Part shown: positions 54,892 to 63,882 of the stretch, piece by piece
How positions within the stretch are numbered: the first letter of the stretch is position 1
Layout: each line of letters starts with the position of its first letter
From: JADCRZ01 sp031399065
GTDB lineage: Bacteria; Bacteroidota; Bacteroidia; Chitinophagales; Chitinophagaceae
DNA: 64,000 bases
Direction: 5' to 3'
Assembly: GCA_031399065.1 (NCBI GenBank)
Contig: JANNOM010000113.1
Span: 1-64,000, forward strand
Position numbers and translations under genes: made by a program
Notes under the pieces: model-generated
What the model saw: only the letters and a program-made list of their open reading frames with translations
The model's database searches: none
Told to the model about the DNA's origin: nothing

Positions 54892-56673
54892 ATGACAAAC
54901 AGATTAATTGGCCGAATGCCCAAGGTAGGAATACGTCCCGTAATTGATGGCAGGGAAAATGGTATCCGCGAATCGTTAGAAGAGCAAACCATGAACATGG
55001 CGAGGGCTGCAGCAGCTTTTATCGAACAATCAGTTCGTTTTCCGTGTGGCGAAAAAGTGGAATGCATAATTGCTAATACCACTATAGGCGGGGTGGCCGA
55101 TGCGGCTTTTTGTGCCGATAAATTTAAACGGGAAGGTGTGGAAGTTTCATTAACCGTCACTCCCTGTTGGTGCTATGGCACAGAAGTAATGGATATCGAC
55201 CCCCTGATACCAAAAGCAGTTTGGGGATTCAACGGAACGGTGCGTCCGGGAGCGGTTTATTTGGCTGCGGCTTTGGCCGGGTACGCCCAAAAAGGGTTAC
55301 CTGCCTTTGGCATTTATGGTCGCGAAGTGCAGGATACAGGGGATTCTTCCATTCCGGAAGACGTAAAACAAAAAATCCTGCGCTTTGTAAAGGCGGCGTT
55401 GGCAAGTGCCCAGATGAAAGGCAAGTCCTATCTTTCGATTGGCTATTCCTCCATGGGTATTGTAGGTTCAATGGTCGACTCCGACTTTTTTCAGTCCTAT
55501 TTAGGTATGCGTACCGAGTTCGTGGAGTCGGTCGAGTTTTTAAGGAGAGTAGAACAGGGGATTTATGACCAAGATGAATTTGAAAAAGCACTTAACTGGA
55601 CTAAAGTAAATTGTAAAGAGGGTATGGATCATAACGCCGGGGAAAAACAATCGCTCCGCCAGCGAAAAGATTGGGAATGGGAAATTGTAATTAAAATGAC
55701 GCTGATAGCCCGTGATTTAATGACAGGCAACCCGAAGTTAAAAGAGTTAGGTTTTGGCGAAGAAGCAAAAGGAAGAAATGCCATCATAGGGGGCTTTCAG
55801 GGGCAACGGCAATGGACCGATTTTTATCCCAACGCTGATTTTACCGAAGCTATTTTAAATTCATCCTTCGACTGGAACGGCATCCGCGAGGCATTTATTT
55901 TTGCTACAGAGAATGACAGTTTAAATGGGGTATCTATGTTGTTCGGACATTTAATAACCAACACAGCCCAAATTTTTGCGGATGTACGCACTTATTGGAG
56001 CCCCGATGCAGTGAAACGTGTAACCGGACAAGAACTGACAAGCAGAGCAAGCGACGGGATTATTCATCTGATCAACTCAGGCTCTGCCACCCTGGATGCT
56101 ACCGCGAAACAAAGAAATGAAAACGGCGATCCTGCCATGAAACCTTATTGGGAAATCACCGAAGAGGAAGCCACCGCATGTTTGCAGAACACTCGCTGGT
56201 GCCCTGCGGATTTAGGATACTTTCGGGGAGGCGGTTACTCTTCGCAATTTAAAACAGCGGGCGAAATGCCTGTTACCATGTCGAGGATAAATTTAATTAA
56301 AGGTATAGGGCCAGTAATGCAGATAGCAGAAGGCTGGACGGTAGAACTACCGGATGATATGCACGATGTATTGGATAAGCGTACCAATCCTACCTGGCCA
56401 ACTACCTGGTTTGCGCCCCGCTTGGCAGATAACGATGCGTTTAAAGATGTTTACAGCGTAATGGCTAATTGGGGAGCCAATCATGGTGCCATTTGTTACG
56501 GACACATCGGTGCTGACCTTATTACGTTGGCGTCTATTCTGCGCATACCGGTAAATATGCATAATATTAGCCCGGAAAATGTATTTCGCCCTCATGTATG
56601 GTCGGCTTTCGGAACTGAAAAAGAAGGTGCCGATTATCGTGCCTGCGTAGCTTATGGGCCGCTATACAAATAA
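54892..56673 (+). CDS. fucI: L-fucose isomerase
   Basis: Interconverts L-fucose and L-fuculose with Mn2+. At 593 residues it matches E. coli FucI (591) over the whole length. Metal ligands correspond to Glu340 in FATEND and Asp364 in IFADVRTYW (spacing 24, as in the E. coli Glu337/Asp361), with the third ligand His in HGAICYGHIGADL. The start gives MTNRLIGRMPKVGIRPVIDG, typical of the family. No fuculokinase or aldolase gene is in the window. It lies 209 bases after the fucosidase gene. Confidence 0.97.
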   Translation: MTNRLIGRMPKVGIRPVIDGRENGIRESLEEQTMNMARAAAAFIEQSVRFPCGEKVECIIANTTIGGVADAAFCADKFKREGVEVSLTVTPCWCYGTEVMDIDPLIPKAVWGFNGTVRPGAVYLAAALAGYAQKGLPAFGIYGREVQDTGDSSIPEDVKQKILRFVKAALASAQMKGKSYLSIGYSSMGIVGSMVDSDFFQSYLGMRTEFVESVEFLRRVEQGIYDQDEFEKALNWTKVNCKEGMDHNAGEKQSLRQRKDWEWEIVIKMTLIARDLMTGNPKLKELGFGEEAKGRNAIIGGFQGQRQWTDFYPNADFTEAILNSSFDWNGIREAFIFATENDSLNGVSMLFGHLITNTAQIFADVRTYWSPDAVKRVTGQELTSRASDGIIHLINSGSATLDATAKQRNENGDPAMKPYWEITEEEATACLQNTRWCPADLGYFRGGGYSSQFKTAGEMPVTMSRINLIKGIGPVMQIAEGWTVELPDDMHDVLDKRTNPTWPTTWFAPRLADNDAFKDVYSVMANWGANHGAICYGHIGADLITLASILRIPVNMHNISPENVFRPHVWSAFGTEKEGADYRACVAYGPLYK

Positions 56674-56829
56674 TATGTTAGGCTCCTTCTGCCGCGAATA
56701 TTGAGGAATACAGACAGAAATATTACTTTGCCAATATCGGAAAGTTTTATAACTTGAAACTTTATTGTCTAGGTTTCATCTCTCCATATCCTTTATCGGC
56801 AATACCATTAAAGCAATGACACCTTAATT

Positions 56830-58482
56830 ATGAAATTGGCTATACCGCAAAACCTTAGAACCGAAAAACATCCCTTCAGGCAGGTTTCTGTAACGTCTTT
56901 TATTATTGGCGGACTTTTATCTCTTCTTGCAATAGTATTACTCCTCAGCGTTAAATCCAACTTCAAGGCTGGTCATTTCATTCTGGCTATAGAAAAAATA
57001 ATAGCAGGAGTGGGATTTATAACCTTTGGTATAAAATTGCTGCTTCGGGGCTATCAGAAGGAGCATGACTTTAACCTGGAAGAGGTCTTTGACCCTTCAC
57101 ATGGTCGTAATATCAATTATTTACTGGCACAAAGGCACAATATTGAAGGTGGACTGGCGGGCTGGTATGCACATATTCTACACAGCAAATCGTTTAGTCT
57201 CACTCAGGATGAAAAGAGAGATCTTAAAGATTCGCAAGCTTTGTTCTATAAATTATTTTCGAGGAATGGCCTGTCGAAGATTTTCGATTTTGTGCCCTAT
57301 CCAATAACCAATTTTATCGCCAATCAGGCCCGCCCGCTGTTAGCAATCGGAATAGGTTTACTTACTCTCATCATTGCCTTGTTTTTTTCTTATCTGGAAC
57401 TGCTTCCTTTCAGCATTACCTGGGTCAATTTGTTTATTCTTATTGCTTTACTTAGTATATGGGCACCTTCAAAGATCGACACTGTGCTGGAAAGTAAAAA
57501 CAAATACAACATCCAGATTCGAATCATTTTTTTTATTGCTTTTTTTATAATTACCGTAGCACTGTTCAAATCCTATACGGATGAAATAAACATCAGTTTA
57601 CTGCTATCGTTACTGTTTGTTGTTGCTATTATGGTACTTACCTCCTTAGGCTCTTTCAAATTGATTGATACCGTTTTTTCCAAAAGGGAAAAGGTTAATG
57701 TAAATGTGTCGGCAATCGATCTTGTAACGCACAGGGCGGATACGCAGCCAGCTAATATTCTGCAACAAATGGATAAGAGCGTTCTGGCTGCTACCAACGG
57801 GTGGTTTTTCCAGGGCGCTACTAAAAAGCTGGGAGGAATGGTAGCTGGCGAGGAACACAAAAAGGGCGATTTTGGATTTGAATATCTGTATGAAACTCAA
57901 CCTAAACTGCTTTCCACCCAGTATGATGAAAAGAACGAAAAAAAGCTGTCCCTTATCTGGAAGGCCGGAACTATAATGCTCAGCATAGGCGTTATACTTG
58001 TTTTTGCAGGAATATTTGTTATGCCTGGAATCGATAAAAACCTTGTAACCGATGAACCGGCATCAGTTCTAAAAGCATATTCTCCCGGCATCCTGCTCAG
58101 TCTTTACCTGGGACTTTTAGGAATAGCATTTTATTTTTTCGGAAATAGGCTCGTGTATGAAGTGTATTTGTTTTTCAATACAGAGATCTTTTTTGAATCT
58201 AATTTGATATTAGTGGGCGTGAATGGCAATTATGACGAATTTGAGCATATATCAGGCAATACTAAGAGAAAAGATACATTCACTCATTTTACACCGGAAA
58301 TTATGACCTGCCGCGTTATAAGCAGCGTATTTATGCATCCTTATATGAAAATAAACACAATACAAAGTAGTCCGCGGTTTATTACTAAAATTGAAGGAAA
58401 TGACGAGCTGCTGGGCCAGCTACAACATTCATTTGCAAAAAATATGGGTCATTACATGCCAAATCTTCTCGATGACTTGTGA
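56830..58482 (+). CDS. Multi-pass membrane protein, unknown function
   Basis: A 550-residue protein with two N-terminal helices (about 25-45 and 52-70), a soluble stretch (75-165), four helices between about 170 and 275, a second soluble region (280-370), two more helices (about 380-400 and 415-440), and a C-terminal soluble tail. No family motif is recognised. A hydrophilic segment contains AATNGWFFQGATKKLGG. It is a single plus-strand gene between the fucose genes and the AT-rich CAZyme region. Confidence 0.7.
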   Translation: MKLAIPQNLRTEKHPFRQVSVTSFIIGGLLSLLAIVLLLSVKSNFKAGHFILAIEKIIAGVGFITFGIKLLLRGYQKEHDFNLEEVFDPSHGRNINYLLAQRHNIEGGLAGWYAHILHSKSFSLTQDEKRDLKDSQALFYKLFSRNGLSKIFDFVPYPITNFIANQARPLLAIGIGLLTLIIALFFSYLELLPFSITWVNLFILIALLSIWAPSKIDTVLESKNKYNIQIRIIFFIAFFIITVALFKSYTDEINISLLLSLLFVVAIMVLTSLGSFKLIDTVFSKREKVNVNVSAIDLVTHRADTQPANILQQMDKSVLAATNGWFFQGATKKLGGMVAGEEHKKGDFGFEYLYETQPKLLSTQYDEKNEKKLSLIWKAGTIMLSIGVILVFAGIFVMPGIDKNLVTDEPASVLKAYSPGILLSLYLGLLGIAFYFFGNRLVYEVYLFFNTEIFFESNLILVGVNGNYDEFEHISGNTKRKDTFTHFTPEIMTCRVISSVFMHPYMKINTIQSSPRFITKIEGNDELLGQLQHSFAKNMGHYMPNLLDDL

Positions 58483-58923
58483 GAAAATGGAGTTCCGACA
58501 AATTGAAAGAAACCATTAAATATATTAACCTCATAGTTTTCGAAATGATCACTTGTTCAGGTTCGCGGAAGTGCTTTAGAAGATATATTATTTGCAGCTA
58601 TAATAATACGTTTAAGTATAACTGATTACATTAATCCATTGGTATCAATTGAACGAAATTTTATTTTTTCAATGGTAAACGGGCTTAGATTTAATTGATT
58701 ATTCTTTAAGGCTTCGGTGAAAGCTAATTTTTGTAAGCCATGTTATCAATAAAAGTATCTATGTTGCCTTACTGCGTTGTCGGCACTCATCCAGTCGTCT
58801 GCCTTGGTGAGTAGGTTTGATGTCAGTTGTTTCTCTGTTTAAATGCATGCTGTTCAATAAGCGAAGCTTCTTTTTTATTTTTTTGAAATAGGCAGACAAA
58901 GTATTTGTAGATAAATGGAATAA
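58483..58923. other. 441-base intergenic region
   Basis: No gene is supported. The region is AT-rich apart from a GC-richer patch at about 58765-58825. The minus strand of that patch reads a short open stretch (TKADDWMSADNAVRQH) that may be the relic of a lost gene, but it is too short to assign. Confidence 0.4.
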
Positions 58924-59829
58924 TTAATGAGTGTTACCGAAAACTTTTGTTAAAAAAGCTGCAATTACTTTGGTTTTTTGTTTAGCAATAATATCGTATC
59001 GGGCATGACCTTTACCTTCCATAATGTATATTTCTGAAAGCTCATCATCATTTTGAGTCATTGCTTTTTGAATAGCATAGGCATAAGCTACATTGATAAT
59101 TTCATCTTTATCGCCATGAAAAGTAATCACAGGCGGAGCGTTCTTTGGAATCAGATATGCGTTTTCTAACCCGCCCCATAAATTAACTACTGCTGCTATA
59201 GGTAATATTTTTTGATTAGAGATGTAGGCCGTATAAAGCGCGGTCATCCCTCCTGCTGATCCTCCTGCAATCACCACTTTTTTAGTATCGAAACCATAAG
59301 TTTTAGCTTGCTTTTTTATCCATACTAAAGCCAGTTGTGCATCTTCTGAAGCAGTATTAACAGCATTACTTAATGCGGGATGAAATTTCCCATCAACAGA
59401 TAACCCTGCTGCCATATTTGAAGCTGCACCAGCTCCTTTTACACTCTTGCCTTTTAATGCTAATCGATAATTTATAGTTACAACGGCAAAACCCTGATTA
59501 GAAAGGTTAGTGCAAATTTCTTTAGTTCCAGATTTATCGCCGTTAACAAATCCTCCTCCGTGAATAAATAGGATGACTGGTAATTTAACATTCGACACCG
59601 TATCATGCATATAAAGATCCAACTTTCGGTCTGATGATGTGTCTTTCCCGAAGGTTTCTAGCTGAGGTGCGTACCTTAAATTTTGGTAAACCTTTGTTTC
59701 AACACCGTTATTTTGCCCCTCTTTTACCTGATTTGGCACTTGTGCTGCACAGTTTTGAAAAGCAAATAAGAGCATAATACCAATGATTGCTAAAAAAATT
59801 CGGTTGATTATGAATTTAATATTATGCAT
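58924..59829 (-). CDS. Exported alpha/beta-hydrolase, carbohydrate-esterase-like
   Basis: A 301-residue secreted or lipid-anchored protein (hydrophobic start, LLFAFQNCAAQ). The hydrolase core has the oxyanion motif FIHGGGFVNGDKSG, the nucleophile elbow in IAGGSAGGM, an acid in FHGDKDEI and the terminal His in GKGHARYD. This corresponds to BD-FAE/acetyl-xylan-esterase-like enzymes of Bacteroidota polysaccharide loci, which remove acyl groups from glycans. The gene is more AT-rich than the arg and exopolysaccharide regions and is oriented with the lyase-like genes upstream of it. Confidence 0.87.
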   Translation of the reverse strand: MHNIKFIINRIFLAIIGIMLLFAFQNCAAQVPNQVKEGQNNGVETKVYQNLRYAPQLETFGKDTSSDRKLDLYMHDTVSNVKLPVILFIHGGGFVNGDKSGTKEICTNLSNQGFAVVTINYRLALKGKSVKGAGAASNMAAGLSVDGKFHPALSNAVNTASEDAQLALVWIKKQAKTYGFDTKKVVIAGGSAGGMTALYTAYISNQKILPIAAVVNLWGGLENAYLIPKNAPPVITFHGDKDEIINVAYAYAIQKAMTQNDDELSEIYIMEGKGHARYDIIAKQKTKVIAAFLTKVFGNTH

Positions 59830-59870
59830 AATATCAATTAATATATCGATTTTAAAGTGATGTTTAAAGG

Positions 59871-60080
59871 CTACAAAAACTGCCTTCCAGTGAAACTATC
59901 TCCTTCCAGCTATATCAGGTGCTTCCCCGCGGGGATTTGTATCGTGCCAACCTATAAAGTTTCTTCTACTCGTTGCTTTGAGGTAGTAGGCTTATAGGTT
60001 ACAGGGAACTTTTGATTATCTATGATAACGAAAACTTTTCCTGATTCGTTTTCACTTGCTGTATTATAACTTAAAGTCAT
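59871..60080 (-). pseudogene. Decayed C-terminal beta-sandwich fragment of a CAZyme
   Basis: On the minus strand from 60080, a 42-codon open stretch (SGKVFVIIDNQKFPVTYK) ends at TAG (59952-59954). In the same frame it continues as VGTIQIPAGKHLI, a second stop, then LEGDSFTGRQFL and a third. Read through, this resembles the C-terminal beta-sandwich or carbohydrate-binding domain found at the end of fucosidase- or sulfatase-like secreted enzymes, where IPAGKHTIKLEG is common. It is therefore a relic rather than a gene. It shares the frame of the upstream lyase-like gene but is separated from it by two stops. Confidence 0.65.
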
Positions 60081-60128
60081 GTTAAATGATATTAAAATAT
60101 ATGGATAAACTTCATATATAACCAATTA

Positions 60129-61043
60129 TCAAGTTGGATCAACTATATCAAAACCATTATTCGTAGCTGCATCATCTACCCATTGGCTTACATTATCGAA
60201 ATAAATGGTACGCTCACCACCATCACCAACATGCTCCGTACAATCTGATGCATAAATACCGTACTTAATTTTCCATTTTTCATTAATATTATTGCCGCTC
60301 CAAGTGCCCCAGCCCATATTAATTTCTGTATCCTGAAAAGTAGGGCTGCTTTGACTATAAACATCATTTGCATACCAAACCACAATCTTACCCCGATTTT
60401 CTTTGGAAACTCGCCATTGTACAATAAGAGATTTCCATGCATCTCGTTGTACGCCCGATGCAATAGTTTGCTCATAAGTTTCTTGTCCACAGCTTTTCCT
60501 ATATCTTATTTTTAATGAATTATTATCTATAAAAATAATCCATCCCCAGGAACGTTCACAACCAGAGATTGCTCCCTCATTAAAGCCCTGAGCGATAATA
60601 GTATATCTGTTTGTTGGGAATTGGTTAGGCACCATAAACTTACAACCAAACCAGCCATCTTTTTTGAAACGAAGGTTGCTTCCGGCTTCTATTCCTTTCC
60701 TATCTCTATCAGTTGTTTGGTTTCCGGCATCCCATGTAGACTGCAGCCAATTAAACTTTAAAGCTCGTGTTCCTTCTGCCGCTCCTAAGCTGGGAGTCAT
60801 TACATTAGCATAAGAAGGCCTTTTGAAAGTAGTCTCGTAAAAAGGACCTCTTCCATTACTTTCAAAACCAGTTTCTGCATGGGTAGTGGTATTGGTATAG
60901 GCAACAGCTGTAGCAAAAACCATGTCTGGCTCTGTTTCTGTTATTTGCTGATTTTCAGTACTTTTCTGACAGGAATAAATTTCCATGATACTAATTACTG
61001 TTACTCCTAACAACAGACTTGATTTAATAACTGATTTTTTCAT
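60129..61043 (-). CDS. Polysaccharide-lyase-like jelly-roll lipoprotein (copy 1)
   Basis: A 304-residue lipoprotein (lipobox-like IYSCQKS). The mature domain has RALKFNWLQSTWDAG, DGWFGCKFMVPNQFP, RDAWKSLIVQWRVS, KIVVWYAND and KYGIYASD, ending with TIYFDNVSQW. This order matches the heparin-lyase-I-like Polysacc_lyase fold (PF14099, PL13/14/20-related). Substrate and catalytic residues are not determined. It is a clear paralog of the next gene upstream, 34 bases away. Confidence 0.8.
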   Translation of the reverse strand: MKKSVIKSSLLLGVTVISIMEIYSCQKSTENQQITETEPDMVFATAVAYTNTTTHAETGFESNGRGPFYETTFKRPSYANVMTPSLGAAEGTRALKFNWLQSTWDAGNQTTDRDRKGIEAGSNLRFKKDGWFGCKFMVPNQFPTNRYTIIAQGFNEGAISGCERSWGWIIFIDNNSLKIRYRKSCGQETYEQTIASGVQRDAWKSLIVQWRVSKENRGKIVVWYANDVYSQSSPTFQDTEINMGWGTWSGNNINEKWKIKYGIYASDCTEHVGDGGERTIYFDNVSQWVDDAATNNGFDIVDPT

Positions 61044-61077
61044 TTTGATTTAATTTGATTTGGTTAGTAAATGTTGG

Positions 61078-62037
61078 TTAATAATTAGGTTGATAAGGAT
61101 TTACTTTCCTCCAGGCGTCAGAAGGATTTCCAACCAATACACTTGGCATATCCCAATAAAGTACCCGCGTTTCTCCATTCGTATAATTAGCGTGATCATG
61201 ACAATACATGCCGAATTTAATAGGTGTACCGTTTTGCAGTGAATCACCATTCCAGCAATCTTGGCCTATGTTAATATTTGTTTTGCGAAAAGTTGGTGCC
61301 GATTGATTAAGGGTTGCATCCCCATGCCATACTTCTATCATACCAGTTCCATTTCTGGAATATCTTACATGTACTATTAAAGATTTCCACAATTGTTTTT
61401 GGGCATTAGCAATAAATTGTTTGGTAGAGCCACCTGCACCATACCGCCAGGTTAGGTAAAGTTTACCGTCAGATTCAATACCCAGGTGCCAGGTCCAGGT
61501 ATTTAAAGCAGAACAGCCTTCGTTTACATTATTAATTCCTTGAAGGATAATAGTATTCTTATTGATCGGGAAATTAGTTCCACCAGTTGGCAGGTAATAT
61601 GCTCCTCCAAACCATCCATCTTCTTTAATAAAGTTGGCATCTTGTGTAAGTTCTGCTCCTTTCGTATTTCTAGTAGGCACTCCGCCACTTAAAAGTATGT
61701 TGTTTTCACTCCAAGTAAATTTAGCACTCCATGTACCGTCTTTAGCACCTGCTCCTGACTGTATTCTTTCAACCTTATTGTTATTAGTGGTGTTTCTCGG
61801 CCAAAAAGGATAGAGCTTATTGTTTACTCTGTTGGGATCTGAATTAGGATTAGGGTCAGTTATCGCAGTTTCAAAACTGGTTTCTTTCGCGTTAGAGTTA
61901 GTAAGTAATGAGTTTATTTCAAAAGTTCTTTCAGAACTTTCATTAGCTAATATGGGTTCACTTTTATCACATGATACAAAAAGTAAAGGCATAGAAATAA
62001 CAGTAGCAAAGATTCTGCTTTTTAAAATTTTTTTCAT
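61078..62037 (-). CDS. Polysaccharide-lyase-like jelly-roll lipoprotein (copy 2)
   Basis: A 319-residue lipoprotein (lipobox FVSCDKSE) with the same domain order as its neighbour: GTWSAKFTWSEN, DGWFGGAYYLPTGG, KQLWKSLIVHVRYS, MIEVWHGD, KFGMYCHDH and VLYWDMPS. The two genes are tandem duplicates that have diverged considerably (my by-eye impression is well under half identical). This copy is first in the minus-strand unit and is preceded by a 439-base AT-rich region that should hold the promoter. Confidence 0.8.
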   Translation of the reverse strand: MKKILKSRIFATVISMPLLFVSCDKSEPILANESSERTFEINSLLTNSNAKETSFETAITDPNPNSDPNRVNNKLYPFWPRNTTNNNKVERIQSGAGAKDGTWSAKFTWSENNILLSGGVPTRNTKGAELTQDANFIKEDGWFGGAYYLPTGGTNFPINKNTIILQGINNVNEGCSALNTWTWHLGIESDGKLYLTWRYGAGGSTKQFIANAQKQLWKSLIVHVRYSRNGTGMIEVWHGDATLNQSAPTFRKTNINIGQDCWNGDSLQNGTPIKFGMYCHDHANYTNGETRVLYWDMPSVLVGNPSDAWRKVNPYQPNY

Positions 62038-62476
62038 GATAAAGATTATTTAGTTGATTAGTAGTTTTAGCTAAACATAAATTGGTTAATGAAATATGAT
62101 AGAGTAGGTATGATGATTTTTTTAGGATGATGATTTTTTAAAATGGTTATCAGGATAAAAAAATACCTCACAAATGACGTGGATAGCATTTGCCATAATA
62201 AATTGAAGAAATTTACATTACTTACTTTCAGAAGAACAGGGTCTTTAATAAATAAGCTCTGCCTCTTTAGTGATAACGTGACTACCATAACTGGTTATAT
62301 TGGCATGACAAGTTTAACTATACAAATCGTTGTAGTAAATTTAATTTAAATTTAACTAAATTAGAAAAAACTTCGGTTTCTATTTAATGATGAGCATGTT
62401 GTGTGAAAAAAATTATAATACCTTAAAGTTTATTGCAAATATTGAAATAATAATTTTAAATCTAAATATTATCGAT
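62038..62476. promoter_or_regulatory. 439-base AT-rich region upstream of the lyase-like genes
   Basis: No convincing gene. It should carry the promoter for the minus-strand lyase genes. The inverted repeat ATAAC-TG-GTTAT at 62287-62298 could be a regulator site (GntR-like in style), and a long AT palindrome AAATTTAATTTAAATTT lies near 62336-62354. Both are read by eye only. Confidence 0.4.
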
Positions 62477-63420
62477 TTATTTACTCTTATTCCATAAACG
62501 ATGATGAATAGTTTTCAATTGAGCAGGATTCATCTTAAGCACTGCTCTATCGTAGGTGATTAAACCGTTTACTTCAATTTCCACATCTGTTGTCTGCGTA
62601 TAAACTGCTGCCGACAATCCTTTATCAATTAAAGGTTTTAGTTGATTGATAAATAATGAATAATTTTCAAACATATCATCGGCATTGGTAAAGGTTTTAT
62701 AGCCCCAGTTTTTACTTTGTTATTCCATTTTTACAATATCGCCCACAATTTGCTTGCTTAAATATTTTTGGATTTCAGTGATACTGAAAAAGGAACACTT
62801 TAACCAGTCAGGGATTACTACGTTCTTTGATGCGTTTGTAAACTCATCTACTTTGTTTTGATACACAATTACACCATTATCCAACAGCTTTGTACCGTCT
62901 GCACTCATTTTATGAATTACCGCCGGGCCACCTGCCAGTTTGGAATGAGCTAAATAAGTATTTCCGTCTTCATCCCAAAACGGACAAGGATCTTCCCATT
63001 GCGCAATGTCTGCATCATGAAATAATTCCCAGGGCCTTGCGGGATCGGTAGTGCGTGCCATAAACAAGCCTTCATCCGGCGAGCATACATACACATAAAA
63101 CATCCCTTTATGATACCGAATAGACGGAGCCCACTAACCTTTTCCATGCTTTGGTTTATTATACCAGGAGAAAGGAAGTTTTTGGTACACATGGTTAATG
63201 ATCTTCCAGTTTACCAAATCTTTAGAATGTAAAATAGGAATACCCGGAAATGCCGTAAAACTGGATGCAACCATGTAATAATCGTCCTTTACACGGATCA
63301 CATCCGGATCCGAATAATCGGCGAATAAAATAGGGTTTGTATAGGTGTCGTTGTTATCCTGAGTTTGGATATGGTTAAAAGTGGAACAACAATTAATGTA
63401 AGCAATAATTTTAGTTTCAT
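62477..63420 (-). pseudogene. GH43/GH2 chimeric pseudogene
   Basis: The minus strand starts with a signal-peptide-like MKLKLLLTLIVVPLLTISK (63420). After a frameshift near 63364 it continues as a GH43 N-terminus: YTNPILFADYSDPDVIRV, DDYYMVASSFTAFPGIPILH, a TAG stop at 63134-63136, WAPSIRYHKGMFYVYVCSPD, WEDPCPFWDEDGNTYLAHSK. Near 62855 the similarity stops. The same frame runs, through a TAA at 62720-62722, into NWGYKTFTNADDMFENY and LSAAVYTQTTDVEIEVNG, the C-terminal end of a GH2 enzyme. So a beta-xylosidase/arabinofuranosidase-like gene and a GH2 gene appear joined by deletion and then inactivated by at least three lesions. Confidence 0.85.
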
Positions 63421-63676
63421 TTGAGAATAGATATGAGATATAAACCTGAGTTAGATTAATATTTTAAGAAAATTATGTGATAATTAATTCTTACGATGAT
63501 TTATTTATCAAAAACTGAGAGTTTTTAAATGTTTCAATTATTTTGCTTTAATCGCAATATAGCTTCCAACAAATAGTAATCTGCATAAATAACGGGCACA
63601 TCAATTTCTGATTTTTTTGAATGAAGCAATCATTCTTATATGCTTGATAAATAAGAAATTACATGGCAAAAAAAAT
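63421..63676. other. Non-coding AT-rich spacer before the tRNA
   Basis: No gene supported. It contains TTTTGCTTTAATCG at 63541-63554, which resembles the conserved half of the two LacI operators with one inserted T, in the upstream region of the GH43 relic. Confidence 0.35.
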
Positions 63677-63707
63677 GGGACAAATCCGAATATTTCAGAC
63701 TTGTCCC
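63668..63707 (-). terminator. Terminator downstream of tRNA-Lys
   Basis: GGGACAA/TTGTCCC arms (63677-63683 with 63701-63707) enclose a second stem TCTGAA/TTCGGA with one wobble. The hairpin is followed on the minus strand by eight T residues. It lies just after the tRNA 3' end. Confidence 0.88.
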
Positions 63708-63713
63708 AAGAGG

Positions 63714-63786
63714 TGAACTCGCTGGGACTCGAACCCAGGACCCATACATTAAAAGTGTATTGCTCTACCAACTGAGCTACGAATTC
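63714..63786 (-). tRNA. tRNA-Lys (anticodon TTT)
   Basis: The minus strand begins GAATTCGTAGCTCAGTTGGT and ends GGTTCGAGTCCCAGCGAGTT plus CA. The acceptor arms GAATTCG and CGAGTTC pair with one G-T wobble. The D arm (GCTC...GAGC), the TTCGAGTC loop with CTGGG/CCCAG, and the anticodon TTT in ACTTTTAA are all present. Seventy-three bases including the discriminator A; the 3' CCA is not encoded. Confidence 0.95.
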
Positions 63787-63882
63787 ATCCACTAATCCCT
63801 ATTTTTCAATTGGGAGTGCAAAAATAAGCATAAATTAATACCAGCCAAATTTTTACAGTTCTAAATAGTGCAGGAATGCCGT

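Noticed and set aside
58765..58825. GC-richer patch whose minus strand reads TKADDWMSADNAVRQH
   Set aside because: It may be a gene relic, but at about 25 codons and without a recognised family it cannot be assigned.
62143..62349. 68-codon plus-strand open frame in the lyase promoter region
   Set aside because: AT-rich, no signal peptide or known motif, opposite to the genes it would regulate; probably chance.
63601..63792. 63-codon minus-strand open frame over the tRNA region
   Set aside because: It overlaps the tRNA-Lys and its terminator and is explained by them.
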